NCBI GenBank assembly: GCA_030750975.1
Contig: JASMHC010000018.1
Span: forward strand, 62,001-126,000
Length of the DNA stretch: 64,000 nucleotides
Direction: 5' to 3'
Source: Paracoccaceae bacterium
GTDB lineage: Bacteria > Pseudomonadota > Alphaproteobacteria > Rhodobacterales > Rhodobacteraceae
A model generated the notes under the pieces. It did not search any database and was not told the DNA's origin. It was given only the letters and a program-made list of their open reading frames with translations. A program made the translations under genes and the position numbers. Of the stretch, positions 35,931-44,004 are shown piece after piece; the first letter of the stretch is position 1, and each line of letters opens with the position of its first letter.

Positions 35931-36007
35931 ACGCCCCTCCTGTAAACTGGTATCCCCTTCGGATACCGCGCCATGGTCAGGGGCGCAACAGGAAGGCACT
36001 TATCGGA

Positions 36008-36565
36008 TCAGGCAAAACTGCCGGCTTCACGGAAGAGATTGGCTTTCTTGCCAAGCGGCGGCAGCTCGATCAGGAAGTCGCGCAGCTCAAGTGCGGCGGT
36101 CTTGTCTTCCAGATCAAGATTGATCACCTCGTTCCCAACCGTGTCAGATGCCACGACGGTGGTTCCGATCACGGCGATGTCCGACAGTTCGTCCAGATGA
36201 TAGCGCGCCATGGAAATCGCGGCTCCGCTTACATCCCGCACGCTGAGTTCAACCGAGCGGCGGACCAGATCGATGTGAAGCTCGGGACGGCGGGCCGGAG
36301 CGCTGCCGCGAAACAGGGCATAGCCGATCATCACAAAGAAGGCGGTGACGCCCATCTGCATGATCCGCACCTCGGGAATATCGGTCGAGCCGGGCAGCAG
36401 CCACAAACCAAGCCCGGTTGCGAAAAACATCATGCCAAGGACCGAGCGGAACAGCACAAAGATCGAGCTTGCCGACGCGCCGGACACGAAAAATTCCCGG
36501 TCCTGTCCGTGGCCAAGCCCTGTGCCGGCATCGCGGCGCATAGTGAAGATGTCAGTTGCGGCCAT
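36008..36565 (-). CDS. Two-helix membrane protein of unknown function
   Basis: I do not recognise this 185-residue protein. It has two hydrophobic segments (about residues 37-57 SIFVLFRSVLGMMFFATGLGL, part, and 68-87 MQMGVTAFFVMIGYALF) followed by a soluble domain of about 95 residues rich in alternating hydrophobic and acidic residues (LVRRSVELSVRD, NEVINLDLEDKTAALELRDFL). The tail resembles a small beta-rich PH-like domain, an inference only. It lies divergent from rpsF and downstream of nothing on its strand; it starts behind GGGAGAC. Confidence 0.75.
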   Translation of the reverse strand: MAATDIFTMRRDAGTGLGHGQDREFFVSGASASSIFVLFRSVLGMMFFATGLGLWLLPGSTDIPEVRIMQMGVTAFFVMIGYALFRGSAPARRPELHIDLVRRSVELSVRDVSGAAISMARYHLDELSDIAVIGTTVVASDTVGNEVINLDLEDKTAALELRDFLIELPPLGKKANLFREAGSFA

Positions 36566-36810
36566 AGCGGTCTCCCTTGTGATCGCCGTCAGTCAATCAA
36601 TGGTGCAAGACTTGCATCGAAATGGGGCCGAACTTTGACATGTTTCTGATAATTGATTGCCCTTGCGTCACCCTCTTGCATATTGCTGCCACAGGTGTAA
36701 AAGGGCGCTTCCTTCCACAGATATGCCAACTGCGCAGTCTCTCGTGGGCGGGGGTGGAAGGCTGAAAACCCCGCACTTTGAAATGCGCCATAGTATGAAC
36801 TGGAGTACAC

Positions 36811-37167
36811 ATGGCTCTGTATGAGCATGTATTCATTTCGCGTCAGGACCTGTCCAACGCGCAAGCTGAAGGCCTTATCGAACATTTTGGCACCGTCCTT
36901 GCGGACAACGGCGGCAAAGTCGTTGAAAGCGAGTATTGGGGCGTCAAGACGATGGCCTATAAAATCAACAAGAACCGCAAAGGCCATTATGCCCTGATGC
37001 GCACCGATTCCCCGTCGGGTGCCGTGCAGGAAATGGAACGCCTGATGCGCCTGCATGACGATGTGATGCGTGTTATGACCATCAAGGTCGATCAGCACGA
37101 AGAAGGTCCGTCGGTCCAGATGCAGAAAAAAGACGAACGCGACAGCCGTCGTGAACGCCGCAACTAA
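36811..37167 (+). CDS. rpsF: 30S ribosomal protein S6
   Basis: 118 residues with the S6 start MALYEHVFISRQDLS, the loop YWGVKTMAYKINKNRKGHYAL and a charged tail. S6 pairs with S18 on the small-subunit platform. First gene of the rpsF-rpsR-rplI operon; a CTGGAG site lies ahead of the ATG. The 245-bp gap upstream should hold the operon promoter. Confidence 0.98.
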   Translation: MALYEHVFISRQDLSNAQAEGLIEHFGTVLADNGGKVVESEYWGVKTMAYKINKNRKGHYALMRTDSPSGAVQEMERLMRLHDDVMRVMTIKVDQHEEGPSVQMQKKDERDSRRERRN

Positions 37168-37192
37168 TCGCCTGAAGAAAGGACGCTAAACC

Positions 37193-37420
37193 ATGGCTGC
37201 AAAACCATTTTTCCGCCGTCGTAAAGTGTGCCCGTTCTCGGGTGAGAACGCGCCGAAAATCGACTATAAAGACACGAAGCTTCTGCAACGCTACATTTCC
37301 GAGCGTGGCAAGATTGTGCCTTCGCGTATCACCGCAGTATCGGCAAAGAAACAGCGCGAGCTGGCCCGTGCAATCAAGCGCGCCCGCTTCCTGGCTTTGC
37401 TGCCATACGCTGTTAAGTAA
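37193..37420 (+). CDS. rpsR: 30S ribosomal protein S18
   Basis: 75 residues, basic: [32 protein letters not shown] (part) and the terminal [14 protein letters not shown]18 binds S6 in the small subunit. Second gene of the operon with 25-bp and 13-bp spacers. Confidence 0.98.
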   Translation: MAAKPFFRRRKVCPFSGENAPKIDYKDTKLLQRYISERGKIVPSRITAVSAKKQRELARAIKRARFLALLPYAVK

Positions 37421-37433
37421 GGGGGGCTGATCA

Positions 37434-38045
37434 ATGCAAGTTATCCTTCTTGAGCGCGTCGCCAAGCTTGGCCAAATGGGCGACGTTGTCGACGTCAAAG
37501 CCGGTTACGCCCGCAACTTCCTGCTGCCCCAGGGCAAGGCCCTGACCGCATCGTCCGCCAATGTGGCGTCCTTCGAAGCGCAGAAAGCCCAGCTGGAAGC
37601 CCGCAACCTGGAAACCAAAAAAGAAGCCGAGGAATTCGCCGCCCGCATCGACGGTCAGCAATTCATCGTGATTCGTTCCGCATCGGATGCCGGTTCGCTT
37701 TACGGTTCGGTTTCGACCCGCGACGCGGCCGAAGCTGCCACAGCCGGTGGTTTCTCGGTTGATCGCAAACAGGTCGTTCTGGCCCGCCCGATCAAAGAGC
37801 TGGGTTTGCACGATGTGCACATCACCCTGCACCCCGAAGTTGACGCCACCATTCAGCTGAACGTCGCACGTTCGGAAGAAGAGGCCGCACTTCAGGCATC
37901 GGGCAAATCGATTCAGGAACTGGCCGCGGAAGAAGAAGCCGCTGCGGAATTCGAAATCGCCGAGTTGTTCGACGATATCGGCTCTGCCGCTTCGGACGAC
38001 GACGATGCCCCTATCGACGACACACCTTCGGAAGACGAAGCATAA
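37434..38045 (+). CDS. rplI: 50S ribosomal protein L9
   Basis: 203 residues: the N-terminal rRNA-binding domain [22 protein letters not shown] with [13 protein letters not shown], the connecting helix and the C-terminal domain ([19 protein letters not shown]). A long acidic tail of about 50 residues ([26 protein letters not shown], part) extends past the usual ~150 residues, a feature seen in this order. Last gene of the operon. Confidence 0.97.
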   Translation: MQVILLERVAKLGQMGDVVDVKAGYARNFLLPQGKALTASSANVASFEAQKAQLEARNLETKKEAEEFAARIDGQQFIVIRSASDAGSLYGSVSTRDAAEAATAGGFSVDRKQVVLARPIKELGLHDVHITLHPEVDATIQLNVARSEEEAALQASGKSIQELAAEEEAAAEFEIAELFDDIGSAASDDDDAPIDDTPSEDEA

Positions 38046-38066
38046 GCTTTCCGTCCTATTCGAAGC

Positions 38067-38101
38067 AAGCCGCGCAGCCCACCTGCGCGGCTTTTTCTTT
38101 T
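38067..38101 (+). terminator. Intrinsic terminator of rpsF-rpsR-rplI
   Basis: AAGCCGCGCAG and CTGCGCGGCTT form a perfect 11-bp stem with a CCCAC loop and end in TTTTTCTTTT. Confidence 0.93.
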
Positions 38102-38141
38102 AGCAGGTTGGATATTGGCCGGGTTTCACAATCTCGGCGCA

Positions 38142-39089
38142 ATGACCACGACGAAACCCACGGCCAATCAGGTTGACCTATTCCAAGCTTCATTGCCTAA
38201 TCACCAGATGGACCATCAAATAGTTCTGGCGCGGCTTAGCGCGGAAGACAAAGCACGACTGATACAACGCTCAGATCGTCGGGGGCTTGGGCATCTGGCA
38301 ATTTATCTTGTGGTTTTGCTGGTCAGCTCTGTGTGGATCGTCTGGGGATTACCGTTTTGGGGCGCGGGCCTGATCATTCAGGGGATCCTGATCGTCTTTT
38401 TGTTCACGCTATGCCATGAATGCACCCACCAGACACCGTTCCGGTCGGTCTGGGTGAATGAGCGGGTTGGCCGTGCCAGCGGTTTTTTTCTTTTGCTGCC
38501 CTTCCAGTGGTTCCGCTATTTCCATCTGGCGCATCACCGTTTCACCAACGACCCGAACAAAGACCCCGAGCTGGCCACGCCAAAGCCCGCCACATGGGCC
38601 GCGTATCTGTTGCATATCTCGGGCCTGCCCTATTGGCGGTCGATGATCGCGGTCTTGTTGCGCAATGCCTTCGGCCAGCCAGAGGGCGAGTATCTGCCTG
38701 ATCGCGCCCTGCCCCGCATTCGGCGCGAAGCGCGGGCGATGCTGGCGCTCTATCTTCTGGTGCTGCTCACGCTGACGATCTCTCCGCTGGCGTTCTGGCT
38801 TTGGATATTGCCCGCGTTGCTGGGGCAGCCGGTCTTACGACTTTATCTGCTGGCAGAACATGGCCGCTGCCCGCCGGTGGCGAACATGCTGGAAAATACA
38901 CGAACCACCTATACCAACCGGATCATCCGCTTTCTGGCATGGAACATGCCCTATCATATCGAGCATCACAGCTTCCCGAACGTGCCGTTTCACGCCCTGC
39001 CCGAACTGCACAAGCATATGAAGGATGAGTTGATCACCACGTCACCCGGCTACGCGGCTTTTACGCGGGAATATGTCGAAACTCTTTAA
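38142..39089 (+). CDS. Membrane fatty acid desaturase
   Basis: A 315-residue integral membrane di-iron enzyme. The three histidine boxes are present: HECTH (near residue 95), HLAHHRF (near 135) and YHIEHHSFP (near 275). Four or so hydrophobic helices lie between them (HLAIYLVVLLVSSVWIVWGLPF; LALYLLVLLTLTISPLAFWL, parts). It should introduce a double bond into acyl chains; the exact substrate is unknown. The ATG at 38142 is preferred to an in-frame TTG at 38115. The gene ends 4 bp inside the convergent GNAT gene. Confidence 0.87.
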   Translation: MTTTKPTANQVDLFQASLPNHQMDHQIVLARLSAEDKARLIQRSDRRGLGHLAIYLVVLLVSSVWIVWGLPFWGAGLIIQGILIVFLFTLCHECTHQTPFRSVWVNERVGRASGFFLLLPFQWFRYFHLAHHRFTNDPNKDPELATPKPATWAAYLLHISGLPYWRSMIAVLLRNAFGQPEGEYLPDRALPRIRREARAMLALYLLVLLTLTISPLAFWLWILPALLGQPVLRLYLLAEHGRCPPVANMLENTRTTYTNRIIRFLAWNMPYHIEHHSFPNVPFHALPELHKHMKDELITTSPGYAAFTREYVETL

Positions 39090-39685
39090 GGATTGATGAT
39101 CGGAACCTGTGGGGCGGCGTCGCGTTCGATCAGCCCGTCCAGTCGGGGATCCGGCGCGATTTCGATCTGCTGCCGGACGGGGGTGAAGCCCGAGCGGATG
39201 TAGAAGCCAAGGGCCTGCGGGCTGTCGAGCGTACAGGTATGGACATGAAAGCGCTGAATGGGCTGCGCCCATGCCAGACGCATCGCCTCGTTCATCAAAA
39301 AACGGCCGGCCCCCTGTCCGATCAGCGCGCCGGCCAGGCCGAAATAGGCCAGCTCGCACGCGCCGGTTTCGCGGAAATCAAGCTCAAGCAGACCAAGATC
39401 ACGGTCGCCACGCCGCAGGGAATATACGTGGACCTTCGGATCCTGAATAATGTCTTCAAGTGCGGCGTCCGACATGCGCAGGCGGGAAAACCACAGCCAG
39501 TCCGATGCGCCGACAATGCGAAACAGCTGCGTATACCAATCGGCCCCGGGCCTATCCACCTTGATCAGGCGGCACCCGGTCGGCACCGGACAATCCCGGT
39601 ATTCGGCCCTGGACCGCATCTCCAGATGGGTCACGACGGCCGCAACCTTGCCAGGTGGAATATCGTGAAACCCGTCACTAAGCAT
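39086..39685 (-). CDS. GNAT family N-acetyltransferase
   Basis: A 199-residue protein with an N-terminal extension (about 1-60) and a GNAT domain: VYSLRRGDRDLGLLELDF, the acetyl-CoA loop GLAGALIGQGAGRFLMNEA, and TLDSPQALGFYIRSGFTPV. The acceptor is unknown. The frame runs upstream to 39718, but a hairpin occupies that segment, so the ATG at 39685 is preferred. It converges on the desaturase gene with a 4-bp overlap. Confidence 0.85.
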   Translation of the reverse strand: MLSDGFHDIPPGKVAAVVTHLEMRSRAEYRDCPVPTGCRLIKVDRPGADWYTQLFRIVGASDWLWFSRLRMSDAALEDIIQDPKVHVYSLRRGDRDLGLLELDFRETGACELAYFGLAGALIGQGAGRFLMNEAMRLAWAQPIQRFHVHTCTLDSPQALGFYIRSGFTPVRQQIEIAPDPRLDGLIERDAAPQVPIINP

Positions 39686-39701
39686 GTTTTTCTTCCAGTC
39701 G

Positions 39702-39728
39702 CAAAACAGGCCCCGCAATGCAGGGCCT
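39702..39728 (-). terminator. Hairpin after the secreted hypothetical gene
   Basis: AGGCCC and GGGCCT pair with a 9-nt loop; on the minus strand a short TGTTTTG follows. Weak terminator for the gene ending at 39751. Confidence 0.5.
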
Positions 39729-39750
39729 TGGGGTCGGGGTGATTTAACCC

Positions 39751-40224
39751 TTAACGCTTGAAAGTCTCAAGCGTCAGAACGGCGTCACAAAGCACTCCGT
39801 TATGGGTGCCGACCCAAATATCCATCCAGCCGTTTGACGGGCGGCTTAGCGTGATCATCGGGTCGTAATTGCCGTTGTCATCATCATCGTAATACCAGTT
39901 CACCGCGCCGGTGTTGATCAACAGGATTGCATCGCATTCGCTGACCACCGAGATTTTCAGCTTGTAATTCTCCATCCCGCTAAGTTTGAGCGAATAATCG
40001 GGTTCCTCGGTCACGTAACCTGTTCCGCGATCCGATCCGAATTTCAGATTGCAATCGCCGATCTGTCGATCCCCGCCTGCCACCAGAGACACCGATTGCG
40101 GATCATAAAGGTCCGAGGCATGCAATTCATAGGTATCGCCATATAGGTTGACATCAGGGCAGGCATTGGCGGCGGCCGCGAACAAAGACGCAAACAGAAT
40201 GGATAGCAAAAACCGTATTTTCAT
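39751..40224 (-). CDS. Secreted protein of unknown function
   Basis: I do not recognise this 157-residue protein. A clear signal peptide (KIRFLLSILFASLFAAAANA) ends at about residue 21. The mature part is acidic, has about four cysteines (ACPDVN, GDCNLKF, SECDAIL, LCDAVL) that could form two disulfides, and ends in WMDIWVGTHNGVLCDAVLTLETF. The alternating pattern and DDDDNGNYDP loop suggest a small beta-sandwich with a Ca2+-like acidic loop; that is inference. It stands alone upstream of the tig terminator. Confidence 0.8.
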   Translation of the reverse strand: MKIRFLLSILFASLFAAAANACPDVNLYGDTYELHASDLYDPQSVSLVAGGDRQIGDCNLKFGSDRGTGYVTEEPDYSLKLSGMENYKLKISVVSECDAILLINTGAVNWYYDDDDNGNYDPMITLSRPSNGWMDIWVGTHNGVLCDAVLTLETFKR

Positions 40225-40317
40225 GACTTTCCCCTTAACCGGATAAACGTAACCGCCCCCTGTTTATCACAACGACTGACTGCCTTGGAAAAAATCAACG
40301 CTTTTACGGAAGCGTTC

Positions 40318-40349
40318 AAAAAAAGGGGCTGGTTGCAGTAACCAGCCCC
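40318..40349 (-). terminator. Intrinsic terminator of tig
   Basis: GGGGCTGGTT and AACCAGCCCC form a perfect 10-bp stem with a 5-nt loop, followed on the minus strand by seven T. Confidence 0.93.
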
Positions 40350-40374
40350 ATATTCTTTACCGTTTTGAACGGGT

Positions 40375-41706
40375 TTATTCTTCGTCAAGCGCTTCCACAG
40401 CCGCTTGAAGATCATCTTTCGAAACTTCCCTATCCGAAATGTTGGCCAGTTCGAAAATATAGTCCACGACCTTGTCTTCAAATAGCGGTGCACGCAGTTG
40501 CTGCTGCATCTGTGCGTTTTGCTGGATGAATTCAAAGAACTGACGTTCCTGGCCGGGGTACTGACGCGCCTGGGTCATGATCGCCTGGGTCATCTCGGCA
40601 TCGGTGACTTCAACTTCGGCACGCTGGCCCAGCTCGGCCAGAAGCAGGCCCAGACGCACGCGGCGCTCGGCCAGTTTGTTGTGCTCTTCCGTGGCCTCGA
40701 TTTCACCATGGTCGTGATCATGCACATCCGGGTTTTCGTCATGCCAAAGCTGGTGGGCAATCTGCTTGGCCTCGGCCTCGACCAGCGACGGCGGCAGGTC
40801 AAACGACACCAGATCGTCCAGCTTGTCGAGCAGCGCGCGTTTAGTGACCGCGCGGGCGGCCCCGGTGTATTCCGCCTCGAGCCGTTCGGTGATCTGGGCT
40901 TTGAGGGCGTTCAGATCCTCTGCGCCGAATTTCGCGGCCAGATCATCATTCACCTCAGCCGCCTTCGGCTCTTTCACCGCGGTGATGGTGCAGGCAAAAA
41001 CGGCTTCCTTACCGGCCAGATTCTCGGCCTGATAATCTTCGGGGAAGGTGACGGTGACATCTTTTTCCTCGCCCGCTTTCGCACCGACCAGCTGGTCTTC
41101 GAAACCCGGGATAAAGCTGTTCGATCCAAGCACCAGCGGATAGTCTTCGGCAGAACCGCCGTCAAAAGCTTCGCCATCGACCTTGCCGACAAAATTGATC
41201 ACAACCTGATCGCCATCTTTGGCTTTCGATCCTTTGCGGCGGTCTTTGAAATCCTGAGCGGTTTCCGCAAGATTGTTCAGCGCTTCCTCGACTGCGGCGT
41301 CGTCGGCTTTGACGGCCAGACGCTCAAGCGAAATCGACTTCAGATCAACTTCGGGAATTTCCGGCAGCGCTTCATAGGTCATTTCGACATTGACGTCGTC
41401 GCCTTCTTTCCAGTCCTCATTGGTCATCTTGACCTCGGGCTGGAGCGCCGGACGGTCGCCCGAGCTTTCAAAGTGATCATTCATCGCGCCGTCAATGCTT
41501 TCCTGCATCGCTTCACCCAGCACACGAGGACCAAACTGCTTTTTCAGCAGCGCCATCGGCACCTTGCCTTTGCGGAAGCCCTTCATCTCGATGTCAGGTG
41601 CTGCTTCGGCCAGCTTTTCGTTGACTTTCGCGTCCAGCTCGGCGGCGGTAACAGTGATCGCATATCCGCGCTTGAGGCCTTCGTTCAGGGTCTCGGTGAC
41701 TTGCAT
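40375..41706 (-). CDS. tig: Trigger factor
   Basis: 443 residues: the ribosome-binding N-terminal domain (about 1-145) with the signature [16 protein letters not shown], an FKBP-type isomerase domain (about 150-245: [21 protein letters not shown]) and the helical C-terminal chaperone domain. It folds nascent chains at the exit tunnel. The ATG at 41706 has GAGGAAG ahead and starts [15 protein letters not shown]; the frame upstream is open but non-coding. Its promoter region faces the higBA operators. Confidence 0.96.
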   Translation of the reverse strand: MQVTETLNEGLKRGYAITVTAAELDAKVNEKLAEAAPDIEMKGFRKGKVPMALLKKQFGPRVLGEAMQESIDGAMNDHFESSGDRPALQPEVKMTNEDWKEGDDVNVEMTYEALPEIPEVDLKSISLERLAVKADDAAVEEALNNLAETAQDFKDRRKGSKAKDGDQVVINFVGKVDGEAFDGGSAEDYPLVLGSNSFIPGFEDQLVGAKAGEEKDVTVTFPEDYQAENLAGKEAVFACTITAVKEPKAAEVNDDLAAKFGAEDLNALKAQITERLEAEYTGAARAVTKRALLDKLDDLVSFDLPPSLVEAEAKQIAHQLWHDENPDVHDHDHGEIEATEEHNKLAERRVRLGLLLAELGQRAEVEVTDAEMTQAIMTQARQYPGQERQFFEFIQQNAQMQQQLRAPLFEDKVVDYIFELANISDREVSKDDLQAAVEALDEE

Positions 41707-41930
41707 TTTCTTCCTCACATAGGCTGACAGGCCGCGCATTGGCGGCCTGAAATAAATCTGGGTCTTACTAGTTTGTGCGGCGATGGGGATCAAGCAGGAA
41801 ATATTGGGGATTTCACCGTGAGCAACGTTCCGAAAGATACGCAGGATTCCCGGGGTGCTGATTTTGCAATCATCGCGTAGAAGCCAATCCGCTTTTCCTG
41901 CTTTCAGCAATCCTTTTTTAACCATCACAT

Positions 41931-41949
41931 CGTATCACATCTTGATACG
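41931..41949. promoter_or_regulatory. higBA operator 1
   Basis: CGTATCA and TGATACG are perfect 7-bp arms with a 5-nt spacer. The same architecture recurs 36 bp downstream, which supports a specific HigA binding site. Confidence 0.7.
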
Positions 41950-41966
41950 AACATCAGAACAGGATA

Positions 41967-41985
41967 TGTATCAAGAAATGATACA
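41967..41985. promoter_or_regulatory. higBA operator 2, over the toxin start codon
   Basis: TGTATCA and TGATACA are perfect 7-bp arms with a 5-nt spacer, matching operator 1 at GTATCA-N5-TGATAC. It covers the chosen toxin ATG at 41978. Confidence 0.7.
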
Positions 41986-42259
41986 GAGCACCAAGGGGAA
42001 GCTGATCAGGCAAATCATGATGGGCAAGCCAGGTAAGGGGTTTCCGGTGAATGTCTTCGACACGGCTGTTCGCAAAGTGAACATGGTGAATGCGGCCCTT
42101 GCATTGGAAGAATTAAGGTCCCCGCCGGGCAACCAGCTTGAAGCGCTTCGCGGCAACCGATCTGGCCAGCATTCCATACGGATCAACAGCCAATGGCGCA
42201 TCTGTTTCATCTGGACCAAGGCTGGTCCGACTGACGTTGAAATTACCGACTATCACTAA
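41978..42259 (+). CDS. higB: HigB-type (RelE/ParE superfamily) toxin
   Basis: A 93-residue mRNA-interferase type toxin: RKVNMVNAALALEELRSPPGNQLEALRGNRSGQHSIRINSQWRICFIW (part), ending VEITDYH. The block LRSPPGN.LEALRG...GQHSIRIN.QWRICF and final YH match HigB/RelE-like toxins that cut translated mRNA. I use ATG 41978 (MIQSTKGK), the family-like start; 41966 is an alternative. HigA follows 34 bp downstream. Operators overlap its 5' end. Confidence 0.88.
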   Translation: MIQSTKGKLIRQIMMGKPGKGFPVNVFDTAVRKVNMVNAALALEELRSPPGNQLEALRGNRSGQHSIRINSQWRICFIWTKAGPTDVEITDYH

Positions 42260-42293
42260 GCCATGTGACCGTTGAAAGATGTAAGGACAGACA

Positions 42294-42608
42294 ATGCTTC
42301 TAAACACAGTTCATCCGGGTGAAATTCTGGAACTAGAGTTTCTGAAACCATTGGGGATTTCAAAGTTGAAATTCGCCCGAGCAATTGGCGTTCCGCGAAC
42401 CCGAGTTGAACGCCTGGTCGCTGGGACGACCGGGATTACACCCGACACAGCTTTGAGACTTGGGCGGGCATTGGGAACATCGGCACAGTTCTGGATGAAT
42501 TTGCAGGTTCATCACGATCTGACAAAGACCGAGGCACAGATTGATTTGAGTGAGGTCGAATTCGTCAATCCGACCACCGAGGAAACAAAGGAATTGGCCG
42601 ACGCCTAA
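42294..42608 (+). CDS. higA: HigA-type antitoxin
   Basis: A 104-residue XRE-family helix-turn-helix protein of the HigA type: VHPGEILELEFLKPLGISKLKFARAIGVPRTRVERLVAG (part), then TPDTALRLGRALGTSAQFWMNLQVHHDL, the standard HigA signature. It neutralises the adjacent toxin and should repress the operon through the two palindromes upstream of higB. Its stop lies 17 bp from the 3' end of the convergent tRNA-Leu gene. Confidence 0.92.
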   Translation: MLLNTVHPGEILELEFLKPLGISKLKFARAIGVPRTRVERLVAGTTGITPDTALRLGRALGTSAQFWMNLQVHHDLTKTEAQIDLSEVEFVNPTTEETKELADA

Positions 42609-42625
42609 TCATGACAATATGATTT

Positions 42626-42711
42626 TGGTACCCAAGGCCGGACTCGAACCGGCACGCCATCGCTGGCGGGGGATTTTGAATCCCCTGCGTCTACCATTCC
42701 GCCACTTGGGC
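42626..42711 (-). tRNA. tRNA-Leu(CAA)
   Basis: Read by hand: acceptor GCCCAAG pairs with CTTGGGT, the anticodon arm GGGGA-TTCAAAA-TCCCC gives anticodon CAA, a class II variable arm (GCCAGCGATGGC) and a T arm with GGTTCGAGTCC are present, and the 3' CCA is encoded. It decodes UUG. The DNA on the minus strand reads from 42711 to 42626. Confidence 0.95.
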
Positions 42712-42872
42712 CAATAGGGACATCCTTGTCTGAGTCCCGAAAGGTAGCCGACAGTTAGTTGAGTTTTTCGGCAAGGACAAGCCAAGTCGATCACCCTGCC
42801 CCAGATTTCGTCTGTGCAAAGCACCTGCGATGGTTTAGGTGCGGGAAAACCTATTTTACAGGGCCGAATTTG

Positions 42873-43451
42873 ATGCTGAAATCTCTTTACGACTGGACGA
42901 TGGGCCTTGCGGCGCACAAGCATGCGATCTGGGCACTGGCCTTTATCGCCTTTATCGAAGCGTCGGTTTTCCCAATCCCGCCGGATGTTTTGATGATTCC
43001 CCTGATCCTCGCTCAGCCGAAACGGGCCTGGTGGATCGCCACGGTCAGTCTTGTCGCCTCGGTGTTGGGTGGACTTTTGGGCTATGCAATCGGCGCCTTC
43101 TTTTATGACAGCATCGGTGCCCCGATCCTTGAGACGCTGGGCAAAGGCGATGCGGTGGCCGAGTTCAACGACCGTTTCAACGATTACAGCTTCTGGGCTG
43201 TATTGATCGCGGGCATTACCCCTTTCCCGTTTAAGGTCATCACCATCCTGTCGGGCTGGACCTCGATGCCGCTGGCGATCTTTGTGACCACCGCCATCAT
43301 CGCCCGGGCGTTTCGCTTTTTCATCGTTGCGGCGCTGTTGTGGAAATTCGGCGCGCCGATCCGCGACTTTATCGAAAAACGTCTTGGACTTGTTTTCACC
43401 GCGTTTATGATCTTACTTGTCGGGGGCTTCTTCGCGGTAAAATACCTATGA
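42873..43451 (+). CDS. YqaA/DedA-type small membrane protein
   Basis: A 192-residue polytopic membrane protein with about five hydrophobic segments. The segments FIAFIEASVFPIPPDVLMIPLILAQP (part) and GITPFPFKVITILSGWT carry the proline-rich re-entrant motifs of the SNARE-associated/DedA (VTT) superfamily, whose members include lipid scramblases; YqaA-like members are the short form. Start: ATG 42873 (MLKSLYDW), weak ribosome site. Overlaps dsbB by 4 bp, so the pair is co-translated. Confidence 0.85.
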   Translation: MLKSLYDWTMGLAAHKHAIWALAFIAFIEASVFPIPPDVLMIPLILAQPKRAWWIATVSLVASVLGGLLGYAIGAFFYDSIGAPILETLGKGDAVAEFNDRFNDYSFWAVLIAGITPFPFKVITILSGWTSMPLAIFVTTAIIARAFRFFIVAALLWKFGAPIRDFIEKRLGLVFTAFMILLVGGFFAVKYL

Positions 43452-43903
43452 CACGTAACGGCTGGATTCTGATTGCGACGCTTGGCTCGTTGGCCATGAT
43501 CCTTGGCGCGTGGTTTTTCCAGTATGTCCTGGGGCTTGCCCCGTGCCAGATGTGCTTTTGGCAGCGCTGGCCGCATATGGCGGCGGTGGTTTTCGGGATT
43601 GCCGCCCTGGCCGGTGTGCCGTTTATGGCATGGTTCGGCGCATTGGCAGCGGCAACAACCAGCGTATTGGGTATTTACCACACCGGCGTCGAGCGTGACT
43701 GGTGGGACGGTCCGCAAAGCTGTACCGGCGACGGTCTTGCGGGGCTGTCAGGTGCTGATCTGCTATCAACCGACGGAACCGCAATCGCCCTGTGCGACGA
43801 GGTTGCCTGGGCCATGTTCGGCCTGTCCATGCCCAGTTGGAACGCAATCTTTTCCGCCTTGCTGGTGCTGATCTGGATCCGCGCCATCCGCAGCCCGTTT
43901 TAA
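43448..43903 (+). CDS. dsbB: Disulfide bond formation protein B
   Basis: A 151-residue inner-membrane quinone reductase that re-oxidises DsbA. Four transmembrane helices; the first loop has the CxxC in APCQMCFWQRWPHM and the second loop holds the other cysteine pair (QSCTGDG and ALCDEVAW). The start codon overlaps the stop of the preceding membrane gene in ATGA. The 101-bp gap downstream leads to gyrA. Confidence 0.92.
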   Translation: MTRNGWILIATLGSLAMILGAWFFQYVLGLAPCQMCFWQRWPHMAAVVFGIAALAGVPFMAWFGALAAATTSVLGIYHTGVERDWWDGPQSCTGDGLAGLSGADLLSTDGTAIALCDEVAWAMFGLSMPSWNAIFSALLVLIWIRAIRSPF

Positions 43904-44004
43904 CGCGGATAGCTTGTAAATATCTGCCATTGCGCCCCATATCCGGCCTCTGATATAGTCGGGTCAACAAAATATAGTGGCCAATAACCAGCAAGGCAGA
44001 GCAG

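Noticed and set aside
36589-37098. A 169-codon minus-strand frame across the rpsF start
   Set aside because: It is the reverse of rpsF plus its leader and has no ribosome site.
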